From Paramacrobiotus metropolitanus (Eukaryota > Tardigrada > Eutardigrada > Parachela > Macrobiotidae), in assembly GCF_019649055.1 (NCBI RefSeq), contig NW_026570247.1, positions 1,178,001 through 1,242,000 of the forward strand: DNA of 64,000 bases, read 5' to 3'. The notes below the pieces were generated by a model. It was not told where the DNA came from, made no database searches, and saw nothing but the letters and a program-made list of their open reading frames with translations. A program made the translations under genes and the position numbers. Below, one piece after another: positions 61,201-64,000 of the stretch. Within the stretch, counting starts at the first letter, position 1. Each line of letters begins with the position of its first letter.

Positions 61201-62000
61201 TATATGGCGGTGTTCTGTTTTGAAATTGAACAGAGCATCGCCATATACGGAAGCATCCAAGCAAGCTGTGGCACGATCGAGCACTACCCGTAACACAGTT
61301 TTTTATATAAACCTGGCGCACTGCTCATGCGGTATTTAATAAACTGTATCATATCGACTAGGCATTACATGGTTAACAAAATTTTTCGAAAAACACTTTA
61401 TACAGATGGCTCTTCGTGGAGTTCCCGCGTTTTTACCGACAGCACGCCACCCACCGCAGCATCATCCTATGCCATGTCATCCTGGCCGGGGGGATCCTCC
61501 TCTTCTACACCGTCTTCTACGTCGCCCTGGGCCGCAGTACCCTACACTTCCCGTGTAACCGCGAGGCCTTCTTCAATCTATCTGATTACCCGTGGGCAAC
61601 GGTCGTCTCCAACACCGGCTTCTTCGCTATGCTGACGGCTTCCGCCCTACCGCAACTGCGCCTAATCTACACCGCTCTCCGGCTAAAATGGCACGGGACC
61701 CGCGGGCGGGTTCACCCTGCGCTGGGGAATGAGCCGGCGTCCAGCGGCGCCGAACAGCTGGCGGACATGGCCAAGAACATCCTGGCCGGTGCCGCCGTGG
61801 TGACCGCCACGGTGGTGTGTCAGGTGATTGCGCGGGTCTTCTACTCTTTTTACATCCGGCAGGGGATGGGGTATGCGCTGTACATGCCGTATTTGTTCTT
61901 CAACTGGGTGAAGGACCTGCTGCCGTTCTTCTTCTACGTGGCCTTCTATCCCACGTTCCGCCGGTGTCTCCGGAGGTGCTGGGTTACAGGAACCCGATAA
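51685..62000 (+). CDS. Rhodopsin-like GPCR split by a 9.3-kb transposon-bearing intron
   Basis: Two exons, 51685-52064 and 61406-62000, give 324 aa. Exon 1 has an N-glycosylation-rich N terminus, TM1 (LPNWLILLVSLLNLRVFAVW), TM2 and TM3 and stops inside the DRY box (ILLISLDR|). Exon 2, preceded by a TTTATACAG acceptor, completes that Arg codon and continues WLFVEFPRFYRQHATHRS, the usual second intracellular loop, followed by TM4-TM7. The two halves fit only with each other: exon 1 lacks TM4-7 and exon 2 lacks TM1-3, and phase 2 is kept. TM7 ends KDLLPFFFYVAFYPTFRR in place of NPxxY. The intron (52065-61405) holds SINE copies, a full Ty3/Gypsy element on the opposite strand, a gag-like remnant and hairpins. 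The donor is GTACGT. AATAAA at 62172-62177 is a fitting poly(A) signal. No close subfamily was recognised. Confidence 0.83.
52931..53086 (-). mobile_element. SINE-like repeat, copy 2 (left part, split by the LTR element)
   Basis: Shares the CTACAGCAGCCAAACTC head, the TTTTTTTGGTTTGATTTTATGAGAT body and the GGAATCGAACCCAG B-box stretch with 9331-9550. It stops at the LTR boundary. The rest continues at 59579 after the retrotransposon, so this copy was the insertion target. Confidence 0.7.
53001..53086 (+). repeat. 86-bp flanking duplication, left copy
   Basis: Identical base for base to 59493-59578 and directly abutting the outer end of the left LTR. See the finding on the long duplication. 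Confidence 0.95.
53087..53484 (-). repeat. LTR (3' LTR of the element)
   Basis: 398 bp, starting TGTAACGTAGG and ending ATGTTACA on the plus strand. It matches the other LTR without a visible difference. Confidence 0.95.
53485..53494 (-). other. Polypurine tract
   Basis: On the minus strand AGAAGGGGAG lies directly before the 3' LTR, the position where plus-strand DNA synthesis is primed in LTR elements. Confidence 0.75.
53515..54609 (-). pseudogene. Integrase part of pol, frameshifted
   Basis: Encodes the integrase catalytic core with D in AIDHLSKWIETKA, D in YIVSDRGRHF and E in MTERANKTIAEC (the DDE triad), then a C-terminal GPY/F module (WHGPYRVIRQL) and VVHVSQLKPWYD. The zinc-binding HHCC part lies in the previous frame, ending at 54572. 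The text between them is readable only in the third frame, over about 54500-54600. The two breaks fall at short A runs on the coding strand (plus-strand TTTT at 54601-54604 and TTT at 54496-54498). They could be real single-base losses or base-calling errors. Confidence 0.85.
54572..56281 (-). CDS. Reverse transcriptase, RNase H and integrase zinc region
   Basis: 569 codons open after the in-frame stop at 56284-56282. RT motifs are VDYRDLNKITVKDKYPIPRI, FTSLDLVQGYLQIPI, FGLTNAPATFQRMMN and the catalytic YLDDINIHS. The RNase H domain has ETDASGVGLGAVL and a typical tether (IGYRAGKENVVADCLSRY). The integrase HHCC zinc finger follows (HDANGHFGTEKMYHQLHDKY then CISC). The frame ends at a TGA just after the HHCC domain because of the first frameshift. 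The product copies element RNA into DNA. Confidence 0.93.
   Translation of the reverse strand: MDTGNNEPTSRHLRRFSQWEREAIDKQIDEWIHLGIISPCQSQYAANLVPIQQKDKIRICVDYRDLNKITVKDKYPIPRIDDCLESLRGSKYFTSLDLVQGYLQIPIEESSKVKTAFLTSTNQYQFEVMPFGLTNAPATFQRMMNKIFTGLIGQYIVIYLDDINIHSRTFQEHLEHLETVLLRLTAAGLKLKPSKCNFGHREVEFLGHLVNPDGIFPNPKKVEAIQNYQAPTTRKQLRGFIGMVGYYSKFIPNLATISAPLHQLTCKDTPFQWTETQQKAFETLKRALTTKPILAHFDRNLRHIVETDASGVGLGAVLHQVGNDGRKTVITYASKALSKSERNYSATEQELLAVVWALDKFRPYIGDPNRTFEVITDHNALRGLINAKNLTGRHARWILRLRQYNFNIGYRAGKENVVADCLSRYPFDNSNTPKNLKFANPLFHITTSNLKQEQQTDNFCRRISSILKGPTHIEAYKYRRTRFTLIADLLYRIAYRNDKMVTLLVIPRSMQREVLHNAHDANGHFGTEKMYHQLHDKYYWPGMTDSISAYIKQCISCNVKSLHQANHQV
56282..57217 (-). CDS. Aspartic protease region of pol plus charged linker
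   Basis: This opens in the same frame as RT and ends at an in-frame TAA (56284-56282). The retropepsin active site is IVDTGSGISII and the flap-end motif is AMLLGTDYLRS. A long, very charged linker (Glu/Lys/Arg-rich, coding-strand positions about 56650-56500) precedes the conserved start of the RT region. gag ends at 57236-57234 and the pol frame is closed upstream by a TAA at 57220-57218. gag and pol therefore do not overlap, and an ordinary frameshift from gag cannot be read here as it stands. Confidence 0.85.
   Translation of the reverse strand, partial: GSFATVNNQLVCTNSTSGAITCKVRVDNEPIEAIVDTGSGISIINQKFFEKKNLTKQPWNGTIATSASGDKLNISGSCRVPIDLMKERVWVKAAILEGFPYAMLLGTDYLRSTPFVIDFKQNKVFNPRARLMADLKNTMPVPSTNTLLRNRTSSAQPLPKFGRFGRRVGDVRTPNQTRDEREEQHCSSVKNLGITEGMMLTKKSPEKKEVEREEKKEERREKIEEERDKEREEEEKAYAEENGQLSPKDLLGDSSKFIEDQLSMADIEDMVKLGPELTGEEKKMLLKLLFKYREIFPTKQSPMGRANCAKC
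57234..58799 (-). CDS. gag: Gag polyprotein of the Ty3/Gypsy element
   Basis: 521 aa structural protein that packages the element RNA. The start is the ATG at 58799, the first in the frame after the leader. The central capsid-like region is in residues about 210-380 (FPKFGGESHEDVREFTERYE, then WISAKNALLKIFG). Two CCHC zinc knuckles lie near the C terminus (CHRCGNKGHMQKDC and CNKCGRKGHVARECR), followed by an Arg/Asn-rich tail. A long polyglutamine tract (58224-58310) precedes the capsid domain. It is unbroken and ends just before pol. Confidence 0.93.
58224..58310 (-). repeat. CAA/CAG trinucleotide tract (polyGln) in gag
   Basis: About 29 consecutive Gln codons, mixed CAA and CAG, read on the minus strand. 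Confidence 0.95.
59075..59092 (-). other. Candidate tRNA primer-binding site
   Basis: On the minus strand, TGGTGGCTCCAGTGGTCT begins two bases inside the 5' LTR end. It starts with the TGG expected to pair with the CCA end of a tRNA. The tRNA was not identified. Confidence 0.65.
59095..59492 (-). repeat. LTR (5' LTR of the element)
   Basis: 398 bp, matching 53087-53484 without a visible difference, with TG...CA ends. Confidence 0.95.
59493..59578 (+). repeat. 86-bp flanking duplication, right copy
   Basis: Exact repeat of 53001-53086, directly abutting the outer end of the right LTR. It continues into the rest of the SINE at 59579. Confidence 0.95.
59493..59655 (-). mobile_element. SINE-like repeat, copy 2 (right part)
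   Basis: Carries the GGAATCGAACCCAG B-box stretch, ATACAATCTTAAAGCCAGAC and the TTAAATGTATGATTAT end shared with the copy at 9.5 kb. It completes the SINE interrupted by the retrotransposon. Confidence 0.7.
59713..59781. repeat. G/C-rich inverted repeat
   Basis: GGGGTTCCGATCTGGTACGG at 59713 onward pairs with 59759-59781 over about 23 bp with one mismatch. The inner AATGTC/GACATT extends the stem. The loop is about 6 bases. Confidence 0.8.
59949..60615 (+). pseudogene. Gag-like retroelement remnant with a CCHC knuckle
   Basis: 59949-60125 encodes RARAPVPLGNDIGVVELEK and following text shared with the minus-strand remnant at 4838-5069. About 60310-60440 gives a Glu-rich helical stretch (DFEAIELFTILLSRVNEV). 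In a third frame 60553-60594 encodes a clear CX2CX4HX4C zinc knuckle (CCLCDNVGHIAQRC) after NGRPI. Stops and frame changes separate these parts, so it is a decayed gag. It is unrelated at sequence level to the gag of the neighbouring intact element. Confidence 0.6.
60607..60669. repeat. Loop-less palindrome plus adjacent 16-bp palindrome
   Basis: 60607-60630 and 60631-60654 are reverse complements with two differences, both giving G-U pairs in RNA, and there is no loop (centre ACGTACGT). GGCCTGTATACAGGCC follows at 60654-60669. The palindrome overlaps the end of the gag-like knuckle. Confidence 0.8.
61192..61256 (+). ncRNA. Candidate pre-miRNA-like hairpin
   Basis: 28-bp arms (61192-61219 and 61229-61256) pair fully in RNA, with two G-U wobbles and a 9-base loop TTGAAATTG. 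It lies 150 bases before exon 2 of GPCR 2, in its intron and on the same strand, so it would be transcribed with the gene. Stem and loop sizes fit a pre-miRNA, but the lack of bulges also fits a tiny foldback element. Confidence 0.35.
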
Positions 62001-62639
62001 ATAATCAAATGCCCGAATGGTACTCGGCACCGTATTCTGTTGTCGCCGAATTATACTCGCTATTGGCGTCACTGGCGTGTGCTGCCTCATTTCCCGTTAA
62101 AGGAAAGACCAGTAGGATGTGAGTAAATGAGACCAGAAAAATGTATACAAATCATTTAGCCTTAGAATAGCAATAAAGTATTACAAAACAGTGATTCCGA
62201 GTGCGCGAAAGCGACAGTTTTTATGTACGTATCCCGTTTTTGACGCTATGTACCGGGCACGTACGTAAGAAACCGTTCTTATTTCCGAACGATATTCGTG
62301 TAATTTGTAGTCTTCGAGGATAGTGATTCGGTATTCCTATGTAATGAATTGGTGTGCGGATCGCAGACTACTTTCAGGATATGAACGTTGGTTTTACGAG
62401 GGTTTAAATTGCGGGTAAACTTGCCGCATGATCGTAGAGTAGTGGCACGTCGGTATGCAGGACAGCGAACCGGTTAGATATATGTGCTGAAAGTGCCGAT
62501 TACTTCATGCTGAAACATTGATTATAACTTTTTCTTACGGGGCAGTATGATCGCAATTGCGCGGCCTTGTTGTTCTGGATGCCTATTAAAAGTATAATCA
62601 ATACGCTGTCGCGGTACATTAACTGAAGGTATTGCACAC

Positions 62640-63330
62640 ATTTTGATGAACTTCTGCGGCACCGCGACATTTCGCCGCCGACAACTCGTCGCAGGACTTT
62701 TGGTCGCAGACATTTCGCCGCGAGGTCATCTCGCCTCGCGACGTTTCGTCGCGGGACATTTAGTCGGCTGGACATCACACCTCGAGACATTTCGTCGCAA
62801 ACCCGTTTAGACGCCGATACATTTCGCCGCGAGGCTGTTTCGACGAAAAGTCCACTTTAGCAGACGGCCTTATTGAAACTTTCAATAAGGCCAATTGAAA
62901 TTTCACCTAAGTCCAGGAACACCTAAAAATAATTGAGGGACACTGAAGAAAATAACCTAAGAAACCCAAAAAACCTTAGAAATTTATGAAACCTAAGAAA
63001 CCTAAAAAACCTAAGAAACCTAAAAAACGTAAGAAAAATAAGAAACCCAAAAAATCTAAAAAACCTAAGAAACCTAAAAACCTAAGAAAACCTTCCAAGT
63101 AACCCGGAAAATTAAGCGTGTCAATTCTTTTGCGGCGAAGTGTCCGCGACCAGACGTCTTGCGTCAAAAAGTCGCAAAGTTAAAATGTTTCAATGCAAAT
63201 TGTCCCAAACCGAAGTGTCCCAGCGTCAGAATGTCCCGCGGCGAAATGTCTTCGCGGCGAAAAATCGGTGCGTCGAATTTAATTGCGGCGAAATGTCACA
63301 CTCCCAAATGCCCGGGTGCGACTTCGGCAC
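62640..63330 (+). repeat. Foldback-like satellite element, copy 3 (longest)
   Basis: The left arm about 62660-62860 consists of imperfect repeats of the GCGACATTTCGTCGCG type. A short palindrome (62866-62892) follows. The core about 62945-63100 consists of CCTAAGAAA- and CCTAAAAAA-type units. The right arm about 63125-63330 has the same motif inverted (GCGGCGAAATGTC). The right end matches the partial copy at 2912-3010. Confidence 0.7.
62866..62892. repeat. 13-bp-arm palindrome with a 1-base loop
   Basis: GGCCTTATTGAAA, C, TTTCAATAAGGCC. It sits between the left arm and the core of satellite copy 3. Confidence 0.85.
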
Positions 63331-64000
63331 TAACTGATCATGTGGACTTTCCGGCCTGGCTATATGTATATGTTTGATATCTACCGCGGCATCCAGCCGC
63401 GTATAATAAGCAAACTAAAACACCTTAAAATTATGATTAACTATTGTACAAGCGGCATTCATTGCTAATCATACGGGATACGGCTTTTTCTCCGTAGAGA
63501 AAATGTAGTGCAAATGACAGCCTCTAATTAGGGCACAAAACAGTCGGCTTGACGCCCTTACCTTATGTACCGGCTTAATTGTGCTAAGGCTCATGCAGAC
63601 TCATCCAGATCTTTTTGTTGGTTTCCTTGTAATTATTATTCATTATCCATTGTGCAGTCGACCGGTACACCGTATGTCTAATTTCAAGTAGGTAATTTGC
63701 GCTTAGACAAACTGAACCGCACATTGCTTACGGAAGACGATAGACTCTAGCATCCCGTACGGTGCGAGTTTTACACTTTCCATGCAAAATATATAACGCA
63801 GCAGAAAATCCCCACATTATTACCAGTTTGATGTAAACGGCCGTATTCTGAATTTCAGGACTTTATTACGGTTTGAGTACGTAATTATTTGATTTGCACG
63901 AGAACGCAATACGTATATATGCTGCTTAGGTTTATATTATACCCAACTTCCGGTTAGGGAAAAACGCGAGCCGATAATAACTGAATTTCAATACGAGTAC

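Larger units (their letters stand above)
62001..64000. other. 3' region of GPCR 2 and duplicated upstream-type sequence
   Basis: It holds the GPCR 2 poly(A) signal (62172-62177), then blocks similar in order and orientation to 50070-51370, interrupted by a foldback-like satellite element (62640-63330). No exon was seen before the window ends. Confidence 0.5.

Noticed and set aside
62940-63110. Interstitial telomere or CRISPR-like array from the regular CCTAAGAAA units
   Set aside because: Units are degenerate with no unique spacers, and the tract is the core of a dispersed element found three times.

Overview
This is nuclear DNA of an invertebrate animal. It carries multi-exon genes with short GT-AG introns, a FoxF forkhead gene, an FBXO30/40-type F-box gene, a gustatory-receptor-like 7TM gene, rhodopsin-like GPCRs and a Ty3/Gypsy LTR retrotransposon, and it has no bacterial-style operons. 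GR-like receptors together with FoxF point to a protostome. A small-genome ecdysozoan such as a tardigrade is my best guess, but that is inference and not read from a diagnostic sequence. All gene models below were built by hand from reading frame, splice signals, intron phase and family motifs; every junction listed keeps phase.

Layout. 1-9.6 kb is gene-poor and built of repeats: a foldback MITE at the window start, two diverged direct copies of a 1.4-1.8 kb segment, a copy of a foldback-like satellite family, a retroelement remnant, a TA-flanked MITE and a tRNA-like SINE. 9.6-13.2 kb (minus) is a CUB-LDLa-trypsin serine protease with an intact catalytic triad. 14.5-16.7 kb (minus) is a GR-like chemoreceptor. 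18.7-22.2 kb (plus) is foxF. 22.6-26.8 kb and 28.2-32.9 kb (plus) are two tandem SID-1/SIDT-type dsRNA-channel genes, each of five exons and 825 residues, with matching exon structure. 34.0-36.0 kb (plus) is a rhodopsin-like GPCR. 36.5-40.9 kb and 42.5-49.7 kb (minus) are two F-box genes, the second an FBXO30/FBXO40-type TRAF-zinc-finger F-box protein. 51.7-62.0 kb (plus) is a second GPCR whose only coding intron is 9.3 kb long and holds a 6.4 kb Ty3/Gypsy element inserted in a SINE, a retroelement gag remnant and several hairpins. 62-64 kb repeats the region upstream of that GPCR, which suggests another paralogue just beyond the window.

The most interesting signals are: (1) the tandem SID-1-like pair, one with a perfect 61-bp inverted repeat inside an intron and the other with a TA-flanked hairpin MITE in an intron, plus patches of very high similarity that look like gene conversion; (2) a young LTR element (398-bp LTRs identical by eye) flanked by an exact 86-bp duplication instead of the 4-6 bp expected for a Ty3/Gypsy integrase, yet carrying a stop and two frameshifts in pol; (3) a dispersed repeat family made of a CCTAAGAAA-type satellite core between arms of opposite-polarity CGACGAAATG-like motifs; (4) several short perfect palindromes with tiny loops, including one that resembles a pre-miRNA. 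I see no CRISPR array, rRNA or convincing intact tRNA gene.
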